Of a DNA stretch of 49,065 bases, positions 1 through 7,636 are shown piece by piece. Position numbers and translations under genes: made by a program. The notes beneath the pieces are model-generated. The model made no database searches. It was given only the letters and a program-made list of their open reading frames with translations, and was not told the DNA's origin. The stretch is taken from contig JAIEQK010000261.1 of NCBI GenBank assembly GCA_019747795.1, forward strand, positions 1 to 49,065, written 5' to 3'. Within the stretch, counting starts at the first letter, position 1, and the number at the start of each line of letters is the position of its first letter. Source of the stretch: Gammaproteobacteria bacterium. Lineage in GTDB: Bacteria; Pseudomonadota; Gammaproteobacteria; Ga0077536.

Positions 1-124
1 CGCGCGGCTCGCGCGCATCCTGGTGCGGGCAAGCCGCGGCCTGGCGGCCCGCGCGGAGAACGCCGACAGCCTCGCGCGCGACATCGAGTTCACGGTGCTG
101 CGCCTGGTGGAGGGCGCGCGCTGA
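1..124 (+). CDS. C-terminal tail of an unidentified protein (cut by the window edge)
   Basis: An open frame enters from the left edge (codons start at base 2) and ends with TGA at 122-124. The visible 40 residues are rich in Ala, Arg and Leu and look helical; no motif is recognisable. It converges on the ABC transporter gene, whose stop lies 4 bases downstream. It may be the end of a real gene on the plus strand, but the fragment is too short to name, and in DNA this GC-rich a chance open frame cannot be excluded. Confidence 0.4.
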   Translation, partial: ARLARILVRASRGLAARAENADSLARDIEFTVLRLVEGAR

Positions 125-128
125 GCAT

Positions 129-1886
129 TCAGATCGGCGCGCTCACCAATCGTCCACCGCTCGCCTCGTTGGGCTCGAGCTGCAGGCGTCGCGCGTGCCA
201 GGCGGCCACGGTAGGTCGATGCGCGATGCTGATCACCGTGGTGTCCGGCAGCCGGTCGCGCACCAGTTCGTAGAGCTTGCGTTCCAGCGCGTCGTCCAGC
301 GCCGAGGTCGCTTCGTCGAGGAACAGCCAGTCGGGCCGGTAGAGCAGCGCGCGGGCGAAAGCCAGGCGCTGCTGTTCGCCGGGCGAAAGTCGCTGCGCCC
401 AGCGATGGTCCTCGTCCAGTGCCGGCACCAGGTGCCCGAGCTCGCAGGCGGTGAGCGCCGCGGTGATGTCCGCGTCGCTCGCGCTGGCCGCGCCGGCCGG
501 GTAGCACACCACTTCGCGCAAGGTGCCGAGCGGCAGGTAGGGCCGCTGCGGCAGGAACAGCGTGCGCGCGCCGGCCGGCACGCGCACGCGGCCCCGGCCA
601 AAGGGCCAGATGCCGGCCAGCGCGCGGAACAGCGTGCTCTTGCCCGAGCCAGAGGGGCCGGTGAGCAGCAGGTTCTCGCGCGGCGCGAGCGTGACGGCCG
701 CGTCGTCCAGCAGCACGCGGCCGTCGGGCAGTTCGAGAGTGAGATGCTCGGCGGCGAGGCTCGCGTCCGCGGCGTCGCTCTGCAGGTTGACGCCGCGGCC
801 TTCGGCGGCGGCACTCTGCGCGTCCTGGATGGCCTCGTGAAAGGAGGTCAGGCGATCGACCGTGGCCTTCCAGGCCGCGATCGACGCGTAGGCGCTGACG
901 AACCAAGACAGCGAATCCTGCACGCGACCGAAGGCCGAGGCGATCTGCATGAGCCCACCGAGCTGGATCTGGCCGCCGAAATAGCGTGGCGCGCCGACCA
1001 TGAACGGAAAGATCACCGCCAGCTGGTCGTACATGTTGGTGAACCAGCCGAGCCGCTTGTTGCGGTTCATGAGCTTGACGAAATTGTCGACCACATGCTC
1101 GAAGCGTGTGCCGAGGGCCCGTCGTTCATCGTCCTCGCCGCGGTAGAAGGCTACGCCCTCGGCGTTCTCGCGCAGGCGCACCAGCCCGTAGCGCAGGTCC
1201 GCCTCGAAGCGCTGCTGCTGGAAGTTGAGCGCGATGAGCGGCCGGCCCAGCTTGTGGGTGATGAAGGTGCCGAGCACCGCGTAGCCGATGGCGAACCACA
1301 CCATGTATCCCGGCAGCGTCACGTCGTGGCCGCCGAGGGTGAAACTCAGGGGACCGGACAGACCCCACAGGATGGTGATGAACGACAGCAACGTGACCAC
1401 CGAGCGCATGAAGTCCAACGCCAGCGCGAGCGTGCCCTCGGTGAAGGTCTGCAGATCTTCCTGGATGCGCTGGTCGGGATTGTCGGTGCCCTGGTTGCGC
1501 AGTTCGATGCGGTAGTAGCAGCGATTGGCGAGCCAATCCTGGAGGAACACGCCGGTCAGCCAGCGTCGCCAGCGGATCTGCAGGAGCTGGCGCAGGTAGA
1601 TCTGGTAGACCGCCACCGCGATGTAGACAAAGGCGATCACCGCGAACTTCGCGAGCTGCGCCTTGAACGCGTCGAAGTTCTTGTCCTGCAGCGAGTTGTA
1701 GAACGCGTTGTTCCACTCGTTCAGCAGCACCAGCAGGTAGACCAGGCCGAGGTTCAGGCCCACCACCGCGGCGAGCAGCAGCCAGGCCGCGCCCTTCTCC
1801 TCCGACTGCCAATAGGGTTTGACGAGCGCCCACACCTTGGCGAACTGGCCGTGTCCGGTGATGGTGAGAGGCGAGGTGCGGGTCAT
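129..1886 (-). CDS. SbmA/YddA-type ABC transporter, fused permease and ATPase
   Basis: The product is 585 residues. The N-terminal half (about 1-330) has several membrane segments and resembles the ABC_membrane_2 domain of the SbmA/BacA, YddA and peroxisomal ABCD families. The C-terminal half is a complete ATPase: Walker A GPSGSGKST near residue 411, signature LSPGEQ near 500 and Walker B LFLDEATS near 519. The protein presumably works as a homodimer in the inner membrane; family members move acyl-CoAs, vitamin B12 or peptides, and the substrate here is unknown. I chose ATG at 1886; the frame stays open to 1943, but that extension is Arg-rich and reaches into a repeat. The next gene upstream on this strand is a RidA-like gene, separated by a REP-like hairpin pair, so co-transcription is uncertain. 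Confidence 0.85.
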   Translation of the reverse strand: MTRTSPLTITGHGQFAKVWALVKPYWQSEEKGAAWLLLAAVVGLNLGLVYLLVLLNEWNNAFYNSLQDKNFDAFKAQLAKFAVIAFVYIAVAVYQIYLRQLLQIRWRRWLTGVFLQDWLANRCYYRIELRNQGTDNPDQRIQEDLQTFTEGTLALALDFMRSVVTLLSFITILWGLSGPLSFTLGGHDVTLPGYMVWFAIGYAVLGTFITHKLGRPLIALNFQQQRFEADLRYGLVRLRENAEGVAFYRGEDDERRALGTRFEHVVDNFVKLMNRNKRLGWFTNMYDQLAVIFPFMVGAPRYFGGQIQLGGLMQIASAFGRVQDSLSWFVSAYASIAAWKATVDRLTSFHEAIQDAQSAAAEGRGVNLQSDAADASLAAEHLTLELPDGRVLLDDAAVTLAPRENLLLTGPSGSGKSTLFRALAGIWPFGRGRVRVPAGARTLFLPQRPYLPLGTLREVVCYPAGAASASDADITAALTACELGHLVPALDEDHRWAQRLSPGEQQRLAFARALLYRPDWLFLDEATSALDDALERKLYELVRDRLPDTTVISIAHRPTVAAWHARRLQLEPNEASGGRLVSAPI

Positions 1887-1944
1887 GCGGTGGTTCCCTG
1901 TTGTTGTGGCGAGGCGCTTGTCCCTTGCGGGGCGCAGACGCACT

Positions 1945-2026
1945 GTAGGTCGGGCTTCAGCCCGACATTCATGCCGAGGCCGTCATCGAAGCGAGGGAGT
2001 AAATGTCGGACTGAAGTCCGACCTAC
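1945..2026. repeat. Inverted pair of GTAG-headed REP-like hairpins
   Basis: GTAG at 1945-1948 precedes the hairpin GTCGGGCTTCAGCCCGAC (1949-1966). After a 38-base spacer comes GTCGGACTGAAGTCCGAC (2005-2022) followed by CTAC (2023-2026), the same unit reversed. A GTAG head next to a short imperfect palindrome, in inverted pairs, is the design of REP/SMAG elements mobilised by RAYT transposases. A related pair occurs at 46522-46593. It lies between two same-strand genes and may also stabilise or end transcripts. Confidence 0.75.
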
Positions 2027-2052
2027 GACGTGAGGCCAGCGCCCGAGTTCCC

Positions 2053-2523
2053 TCACTCCACTTCCATCACCGCCTCGATCTCCACTGCCACGCCGAGCGG
2101 CATGCTCATGGCGCCGACCGCGATGCGGGCGTGGGCGCCGCGTTCGCCGAAGATCTCGAGGAAGAGCTCGGAGGCGCCGTTGATCACGGCGCCGATCTCG
2201 GTGACGTCGGGCAGACAGTTGACGTAGCCGGCCACGCGCGCGATCTGACGAATGCGATCGAGGTTGCCGTCCAGCGCCGCGCTCGCCTGCGCGAGCACGT
2301 TCAGGGCCGAGAGACGGGCCGCCGCGCGCCCCTCTTCGATGGTGAACTCGCGGCCGATCTTGCCGACGTAGCGCAGTTCGCCTTCCCACTGCGGGATCTG
2401 GCCGGAGATGTACAGGATGTTGCCGATGCGGGAAGCGCCCTTGATCTTCGCCACCCGCGGCGGCTGGGCGCGGGGGATGACGATGTCGAGCGCGGCGAGT
2501 CGGGCGGCGATGCTCGGGGCCAT
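2053..2523 (-). CDS. RidA/YjgF-family protein
   Basis: The product is 156 residues and belongs to the RidA (YjgF/YER057c/UK114) superfamily: small trimeric proteins that hydrolyse reactive enamine/imine intermediates, or act as deaminases in catabolic clusters. The ILYISGQIP segment near residue 40 and the late MPLGVAVEIEAV segment are characteristic; a diagnostic active-site Arg cannot be assigned without alignment. It is longer than the usual ~130 residues because of an N-terminal extension, as in several non-RidA subfamilies. The start at 2523 is supported by an AGGAG about 8 bases upstream. The SDR gene ends 32 bases upstream on the same strand, so the two are probably co-transcribed and act in one pathway. 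Confidence 0.85.
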   Translation of the reverse strand: MAPSIAARLAALDIVIPRAQPPRVAKIKGASRIGNILYISGQIPQWEGELRYVGKIGREFTIEEGRAAARLSALNVLAQASAALDGNLDRIRQIARVAGYVNCLPDVTEIGAVINGASELFLEIFGERGAHARIAVGAMSMPLGVAVEIEAVMEVE

Positions 2524-2555
2524 GGCGAGGTGCTCCTGGACTGTGAGCCGGGCCG

Positions 2556-3314
2556 TCAGCGTGCCACGAGTCCACCGTCCACGGCCATGGCGAGACCGGT
2601 CGTGAAGGACGCGCCATCCGAGGCCAGCCACACCACCGCGCTCGCGATCTCCTCTGGTGCCGCGACCCGCGCCATGGGTTCCTGCTTGGCGAGGTTGTCG
2701 AGAAAGCCCGGGCGTTCCTGGTCGGCGGCCGCGGTCATGCCGGTATGCACCGCGCCCGGGCACACGGCGTTGACGCGAATGTTGTGCCGCGCGTACTCGA
2801 TGGCGGCGTTCTTGGTCAGCCCCACCACGCCGTGCTTGGCCGCAGAGTAGGCCGGCGCCCAGCCGAGACCCACCAGGCCCGCCACCGACGCGGTGTTGAT
2901 GATCGAGCCGCCCTGGCCCTGCGCGAGCATCTGCTTCAATTCGGCCTTCATGCACAGCCACACGCCGGTCAGGTTGACGGCGATGACCTTGTGCCAGTCG
3001 GCCACCGGGTAGTCGGCGGTGCGGGTCAGCACGCCGCCCACGCCGGCGTTGTTGAAGGCGATGTCGAGCCGGCCCCAGGCGGCGACCGCATCGGCCACCA
3101 TCGCGTCGACCGAAGCTTCATCGGCGACATCGACCCTGCAGGCGCGGGCATCGCCGCCGGCGGCGGAGATGGCGGCGACGGTCTCCGCGCAGTCGACGAT
3201 GTCCGCCACCAGCACGCGCGCGCCTTCGCGCGCCAGCGCCACGGCGCTCGCGCGCCCGATGCCCGAGGCGCCACCCGTCACCAGGGCAACCTTGCCCGCG
3301 CATGTTCCCGTCAT
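2556..3314 (-). CDS. Short-chain dehydrogenase/reductase (classical SDR)
   Basis: The product is 252 residues, the standard length of classical SDRs. It has the cofactor motif TGGASGIG (13-20), NNAG (88-91) and the catalytic set N114, S143, Y156 and K160. Asp38 at the end of the second strand favours NAD(H) over NADP(H). The ATG at 3314 is preceded by GGGGAG about 8 bases upstream. The substrate is not evident. A second SDR with the same N-terminal style lies at 5150-5914 on the other strand, with an amidohydrolase between them, suggesting paralogues recruited to one catabolic route. The gene reads away from the amidohydrolase and toward the RidA-like gene. Confidence 0.9.
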   Translation of the reverse strand: MTGTCAGKVALVTGGASGIGRASAVALAREGARVLVADIVDCAETVAAISAAGGDARACRVDVADEASVDAMVADAVAAWGRLDIAFNNAGVGGVLTRTADYPVADWHKVIAVNLTGVWLCMKAELKQMLAQGQGGSIINTASVAGLVGLGWAPAYSAAKHGVVGLTKNAAIEYARHNIRVNAVCPGAVHTGMTAAADQERPGFLDNLAKQEPMARVAAPEEIASAVVWLASDGASFTTGLAMAVDGGLVAR

Positions 3315-3408
3315 AGCATTGACTCCCCATCGACCCGACGAAATGCCGGCAAGAGTGCAGCAGGGCTCGGCAAGATGCCACCCCGGGCACGGCCGCGAAG
3401 CGCGGCCG

Positions 3409-3414
3409 TATACT
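3409..3414 (+). promoter_or_regulatory. Candidate -10 element for the amidohydrolase gene
   Basis: TATACT lies 36 bases upstream of the ATG at 3450, in the 135-base divergent gap between the SDR and the amidohydrolase. No good -35 is visible at the usual spacing. TATACT, TACAAT and TATAAT recur ahead of several genes in this window. Confidence 0.4.
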
Positions 3415-3449
3415 GCGGCGAGTCGCGTCCATCGCACCGGGGAGGGAAA

Positions 3450-5129
3450 ATGGCTGGCAGCACCTTGTTCCATGGCGGGCGGGTCATCACCGTCGACAGC
3501 ACCTTCAGCAGCGCTGAAGCCGTGCTGGTGAAGGACAACCGCATCGTCGCGGTGGGCAAGGATGCCGAACTGCTGACCCGCGCCGAGCGCGACACTGCGC
3601 GCATCGATCTCGTCGGTCGCACCCTCATGCCGGGCTTCATCGACACCCACGGCCACGTGGCGCTGTTCGGCCTGGACGAACTCAAGGTCTCGCTGACCGG
3701 CGCGACCACCCGCGAGGCGATCCTCGCGCGCCTCGCGCGCGCGGTCGCCGCCGCGGAGCCGGGCGACTGGGTGGTGGCGATGCCGATCGGCGACCCGCCC
3801 TATTTCCTCAACGCCGAGGCGGTGCGCGCGGCGGGCGCGGTGCCGAGCCTCGCGGACCTCGATCGCATCGCCCCGCACAACCCCGTCTACATCCAGGCGC
3901 CGACCAACCGCGTGCCCAACTTCGCGGTGCTGAATTCCGCCGCGCTGCGCGCCGCCGGCATCGACGGCAGCACGCGGGTCTCGCCGCACTCCACGGTGGA
4001 ACTCGACGCCGCCGGCCGTCCCACCGGCGTGCTCGACGGCGCGCTGCAGCCGATCTACAACGCCGATCCGCTCTACCAGATGATCGAACGGGCCGCGCCG
4101 CGCGCGGGTTACGCCGAGGTGCGCGACGGCATCGCCGCGCTCGCGCCGAAGTTCGCCGCGAGCGGTACGACGACGCTGCTCGAGGCGCACCTGACCGAGC
4201 CCGAGGAACTGCGCGCCTACGTCGAACTGCTGGCCGCGGAGCGGCTGCCGCTGCGCGTCTTCTACACCTTCGAGATCGACGGGCGCGACAGCCTGGAGAA
4301 CATCGAACGCTTCCTGCGCACCCTGCGTTTCGCCGCGGACGACGGCTTCGGCGACGCGCGCGTCAAGGTCAACGGTGTCAGCATCGGTCTGGACGGCCCC
4401 TACTGGCATGGTGCGGCCTGTCACGACGAACCCTATCCCGGACCCTTCGGCGAAACGGTGAATCCCGGGCCGCTGATCCCCCCCGCCCACTACCGGGCCA
4501 TCCTCGAACTCGCCGCACGCCTGGACTTCCGCATCCATGCCGAGGCCGCGGGACGCGGCTCGATCCAGCTCGCCCTCGACACCTTCGCGGCCATCGACGC
4601 GGTCACGCCTATACGCGACAAGCGCTACGTGCTCGAACACTGCGAGTTCCCGACCAAGGCGCAGATAGCCACTTGCGCGCGTCTCGGCGTGGCGCCCACC
4701 ACCAGCACCAACTTCATCTACGGCAAGGGCGAGGAGGTCTACCGGCGGCGGCTCGGCGAGCGCTGCGCGGCAGTCGCCATTCCACTACGTGACTGGTTCG
4801 ACGGCGGCGTGCCGGTGGCGCAGAGCACCGACTGGGGTCCGCACGAACCGCTGTTCACGCTGTGGCAGAGCCTCGCGCGCCGCGCCGGGCTGACCGGCGA
4901 GGTGATCGGGCCTGAGCAACGCATAAGCCGCGAGGAGGCGATCCGCGCCTACACCATCAACGGCGCCTGGGCGCTCAGGATGGAGCACGAACTCGGCTCG
5001 GTGGAGCCCGGCAAGCTGGCAGATCTGGTCGTGCTGTCGGGCGACCCGCTCACCTGCGCGGAAGACGACATCAAGGACCTCGCGGTCGAGCTCACCATGC
5101 TCGACGGCGAGGTCGTGCATTGCACCTGA
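3450..5129 (+). CDS. YtcJ-type metal-dependent amidohydrolase (Amidohydro_3)
   Basis: The product is 559 residues, normal for the YtcJ/Amidohydro_3 family of the amidohydrolase superfamily. The small N-terminal beta domain is followed by the metal-binding GFIDTHGH (His67 and His69). Later come a conserved LEHCEF segment and QSTDWGPHEP, matching the barrel's metal and general-acid region, and the C-terminal GSVEPGKLADLVVL typical of these enzymes. There is no signal peptide, so it is cytosolic. It would hydrolyse an amide or cyclic amide, but the substrate cannot be inferred. The start follows GGGAGGG closely. The SDR gene begins 20 bases after the stop with its own ribosome binding site, so the two form an operon. 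Confidence 0.88.
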   Translation: MAGSTLFHGGRVITVDSTFSSAEAVLVKDNRIVAVGKDAELLTRAERDTARIDLVGRTLMPGFIDTHGHVALFGLDELKVSLTGATTREAILARLARAVAAAEPGDWVVAMPIGDPPYFLNAEAVRAAGAVPSLADLDRIAPHNPVYIQAPTNRVPNFAVLNSAALRAAGIDGSTRVSPHSTVELDAAGRPTGVLDGALQPIYNADPLYQMIERAAPRAGYAEVRDGIAALAPKFAASGTTTLLEAHLTEPEELRAYVELLAAERLPLRVFYTFEIDGRDSLENIERFLRTLRFAADDGFGDARVKVNGVSIGLDGPYWHGAACHDEPYPGPFGETVNPGPLIPPAHYRAILELAARLDFRIHAEAAGRGSIQLALDTFAAIDAVTPIRDKRYVLEHCEFPTKAQIATCARLGVAPTTSTNFIYGKGEEVYRRRLGERCAAVAIPLRDWFDGGVPVAQSTDWGPHEPLFTLWQSLARRAGLTGEVIGPEQRISREEAIRAYTINGAWALRMEHELGSVEPGKLADLVVLSGDPLTCAEDDIKDLAVELTMLDGEVVHCT

Positions 5130-5149
5130 CAAGCCGAGGAGACGACGAC

Positions 5150-5914
5150 GTGACGGGCATGCTGGAAGGCAAGGTGATATTGGTGACCGGGGGCAGCACC
5201 GGCATCGGGCGGGCGACGAGCCGCATACTCGCGCGCGAGGGCGCGACGGTCGTGGTGGCCGATCTGCAGGACGCCGCGGGCGAAGAGACCGTGGCGGCGG
5301 TGCAGGCTGCCGGTGGCCGGGCCGAGTACCGCCATCTCGACGTCGGCGACCACGCCGCGGTGCGCGCGCTGGTGGCCGACATCGCCGCGCGGCACGGCGG
5401 CCTGGACGGCGCGTTCAACAATGCCGGCATCGAGGGGCCGACCGCCAAGATCCTCGAACTGCCGCCCGCCGACTGGGACCGCGTGCTGCGCGTCAACCTG
5501 ACGGGTGTCTACGCCTGCATGCAGGCCGAGGTCGAACAGATGATGAAGCAGAAGCGCGGCGGCGCCATCGTCAGCACCTCGTCCGGCGCCGGCCTCATCG
5601 GTATCCCCGGCGCGGCGGCCTACAACTCGTCCAAGCACGGCGTGGTGGGCCTGACCAAGACCGTGGCGCTCGAGTACGCGCGCTACGACATTCGCGTGAA
5701 CGCCGTGTGTCCGGGCTTCATCGACACCCCCATGCTGGACCGCGTGACCGACGCCAGCGTCAAGATCCGCGAGCAGCTGATCGGCGCCGTGCCCATGCGC
5801 CGCGTGGCGCGGCCGGAGGAGATCGGCGAGGCCGTGGCCTGGTTGCTGTCACCGCGCGCGAGCTACGTGACCGGCGTGGCGCTGCCGGTGGACGGCGGCT
5901 GGGTCGCGCAGTGA
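5150..5914 (+). CDS. Short-chain dehydrogenase/reductase (classical SDR), GTG start
   Basis: The product is 254 residues with TGGSTGIG (13-20), NNAG (90-93), N116, S145, Y158 and K162; Asp38 favours NAD(H). I prefer GTG at 5150 over ATG at 5159 because GAGGAG at 5136-5141 is 8 bases from the GTG, and because the resulting MTG N-terminus parallels the paralogue at 2556-3314. It follows the amidohydrolase in the same operon and could oxidise or reduce a product of that hydrolase. The substrate is unknown. A long perfect inverted repeat follows it. Confidence 0.9.
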   Translation: MTGMLEGKVILVTGGSTGIGRATSRILAREGATVVVADLQDAAGEETVAAVQAAGGRAEYRHLDVGDHAAVRALVADIAARHGGLDGAFNNAGIEGPTAKILELPPADWDRVLRVNLTGVYACMQAEVEQMMKQKRGGAIVSTSSGAGLIGIPGAAAYNSSKHGVVGLTKTVALEYARYDIRVNAVCPGFIDTPMLDRVTDASVKIREQLIGAVPMRRVARPEEIGEAVAWLLSPRASYVTGVALPVDGGWVAQ

Positions 5915-5944
5915 GGCCACGCGTCGCGACGTGATTGTGTGACC

Positions 5945-5980
5945 GCCTCGCGTACGGCGCGCCGTCGTCGTACGCGAGGC
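5945..5980. terminator. Perfect 12-bp inverted repeat, possible terminator
   Basis: GCCTCGCGTACG at 5945-5956 pairs with CGTACGCGAGGC at 5969-5980 around a 12-base loop. It lies 31 bases after the SDR stop and 20 bases before the dedA start. There is no T-run on either side, so intrinsic termination is not assured; it could instead be a leader hairpin or a protein-binding palindrome. Confidence 0.5.
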
Positions 5981-6000
5981 TCGGGTATCATCCCGGCCCC

Positions 6001-6654
6001 ATGGACATCCTTCTGACCCTGGTGGACTTCATCCTCCACCTCGACGCCCACATCGCCGAACTGATCGACAGCTACGGCGCCTGGACCTACGCCATCCTGT
6101 GCCTCATCGTGTTCGTCGAGACCGGGCTGGTGGTGATGCCTTTCCTGCCCGGCGATTCGCTGTTGTTCGTCGCCGGCGCGTTCGCCGCCCGTGGCCAGTT
6201 CGATCTCACCACGCTGGTCGTGTCGCTGGTTGCCGCGGCGGTGCTCGGCAACACCAGCAACTACTGGATAGGCCGCGCGCTCGGGCCCAAGGTGTTCGGC
6301 TGGGAGAACTCGCGCTTCTTCAATCGCGCCGCGTTCGACAAGACCCACGCCTTCTACGAGCGGCATGGCGCCGTGACGCTCATCGTCACGCGTTTCCTGC
6401 CCTTCATGCGCACCTTCTCGCCCTTCGTCGCCGGCGTCGCCGCCATGACCCACGCGCGCTTCCAGTTCTTCAACATCGCCGGCGGGCTCGCCTGGGTGGT
6501 GTCGCTGTGCGTGGCGGGCTACTGGTTCGGCAACATCACCTGGATCCGCGAGCATCTCACCCTCGTGATCCTGGCGCTGATCATCATCCCGGCGCTGCCC
6601 ACGGCCCTGGTCGCGGGGCGCGAGTGGCTGGCGGCGCGCCGCCGCGCCGCCTGA
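6001..6654 (+). CDS. DedA-family membrane protein
   Basis: The product is 217 residues, typical of DedA/SNARE-associated proteins such as E. coli YqjA and YghB. It has the family signature VFVETGLVVMPFLPGDSLLF near residues 38-57, the conserved YWIGRALG segment, and the re-entrant RFLPFMRTFSPFVAG with its conserved Arg and Pro residues, then two C-terminal membrane helices. DedA proteins are inner-membrane lipid scramblases or flippases linked to membrane potential and undecaprenyl-phosphate or phosphatidylethanolamine recycling; which applies here is unknown. The gene converges on the PF06684-type gene with 6 bases between stops. Confidence 0.9.
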   Translation: MDILLTLVDFILHLDAHIAELIDSYGAWTYAILCLIVFVETGLVVMPFLPGDSLLFVAGAFAARGQFDLTTLVVSLVAAAVLGNTSNYWIGRALGPKVFGWENSRFFNRAAFDKTHAFYERHGAVTLIVTRFLPFMRTFSPFVAGVAAMTHARFQFFNIAGGLAWVVSLCVAGYWFGNITWIREHLTLVILALIIIPALPTALVAGREWLAARRRAA

Positions 6655-6660
6655 GGGGGC

Positions 6661-7224
6661 TCAGCGCGCGCCGAACAGGCTGACCACGTTGTCGCCCGCC
6701 GCGCGGGGCGGCGCCGGCGGCTGGTCGGCGATTGCCACCGCCAGCACGATTTCATGGGGGCGCGGCGCGTCGGCCACGCGTACCGCGATGGCTTCGAAGC
6801 GTTGCGCGAACGGATTGCGCTGACGACGTCCGAGCGGTACTTCGATGCTGGTGCCCTGCCCGCCGAGCTTGCGTGCCGACGGCACCAACTCCGCGTGCGC
6901 CGCGCGCCACGAGCGCGCCGGGCCGAGCAGCTGCGGATGCAGCACCGCGGTGGCGTGCTCGAGGTCGCCCGCCGCGCCGACGATGGCCGCCTTGCCATAG
7001 CAGCGCAGATCGCGCGGCGCGAGCCCGAGCGCGGTCGCCGCGTACTGGCCGAGCAGGCCGGTCAGTTCGTCGCCGATGGCGCCGAGGGCTTCCAGCGCGG
7101 CGTCCGGCGACAGGCAGCAGGGATTCTCGATCACCGCGAGCGCGGCGGCCCGCCGGCCGACGTCGTGCCGACCCACGAGGGGTTGGACGATGGTGAACAG
7201 CTTGCGAATACGGGCGGGCGGCAT
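6661..7224 (-). CDS. Amino-acid-synthesis family protein (PF06684-like)
   Basis: The product is 187 residues. It starts with MPPARIRKLFTIVQPLV and contains CYGKAAIVGAAGDLEHATA and GGQGTSIEVPL, the conserved blocks of the PF06684 amino acid synthesis family (formerly DUF1185). The name comes from weak genetic evidence; the biochemical role is not established, and such genes often sit beside amidohydrolases and dehydrogenases in catabolic clusters, as here. The ATG at 7224 has GAGGA a few bases upstream. It is convergent with dedA. No signal peptide or membrane segment is visible. Confidence 0.75.
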   Translation of the reverse strand: MPPARIRKLFTIVQPLVGRHDVGRRAAALAVIENPCCLSPDAALEALGAIGDELTGLLGQYAATALGLAPRDLRCYGKAAIVGAAGDLEHATAVLHPQLLGPARSWRAAHAELVPSARKLGGQGTSIEVPLGRRQRNPFAQRFEAIAVRVADAPRPHEIVLAVAIADQPPAPPRAAGDNVVSLFGAR

Positions 7225-7326
7225 GGGAGTCCTCGCTCTGCACCGCCGGTGCGGTGCTCGGCTCTGGACATCGGCCGCCGGCGGCGCAACTTGCGCGCCG
7301 CGTGGTCCGGTTCGGAGCGGGAAGAA

Positions 7327-7402
7327 TGGTGCCCTGGGCAGGAATCGAACCTGCGACCTACCGCTTAGGAGGCGGTTGCTCTATCCGCTGAGCTACCAGG
7401 GC
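7327..7402 (-). tRNA. tRNA-Arg (anticodon CCU)
   Basis: Read on the minus strand, a 76-base cloverleaf starts GCCCTGG and ends CCAGGGC-A-CCA with an encoded CCA. The D arm has GCTC...GAGC. The anticodon loop CTCCTAA is closed by ACCGC/GCGGT and gives anticodon CCT (reads AGG). The T arm GCAGG-TTCGAAT-CCTGC is intact. It stands alone, with an adenylate cyclase gene running the other way. Confidence 0.97.
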
Positions 7403-7410
7403 ATGGGGCT

Positions 7411-7416
7411 ATTGTA
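7411..7416 (-). promoter_or_regulatory. Candidate -10 for tRNA-Arg
   Basis: On the minus strand TACAAT ends 8 bases before the tRNA 5' end, placing the transcription start within a few bases of the mature end. No clear -35 is visible. Confidence 0.4.
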
Positions 7417-7636
7417 GCTCGCCCGTTCCGCCCGCGCGCCGTGGTCCGTACGCCTCCGCATTTGTCAGAGAACGTTGCAATTCGGTGAACAATGCGCATT
7501 TCCGGCGGCAAATCGTTGCGCCTGTCATGCGTGCCTAGCACCATCTTTTCCGCGCCAGGGGAGGGCCCTGCGAGCAAACGGCAGTGAAAGGGCTCGCGCT
7601 GCATTCTCCATCACCGAGTGGACGGACGGCGACGAC

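Larger units (their letters stand above)
7225..7636. other. 412-base gap holding tRNA-Arg and the cyclase leader
   Basis: Besides the tRNA gene (7327-7402), I see no coding signal. The stretch 7440-7636 must hold the promoter of the adenylate cyclase. TTGTCA at 7462-7467 could be a -35, but no convincing -10 follows it. Confidence 0.5.

Noticed and set aside
7327-7402. Integration site of a mobile element at tRNA-Arg (also considered at tRNA-Leu, 37251-37337)
   Set aside because: No repeated tRNA 3' end, integrase or phage gene is seen nearby.
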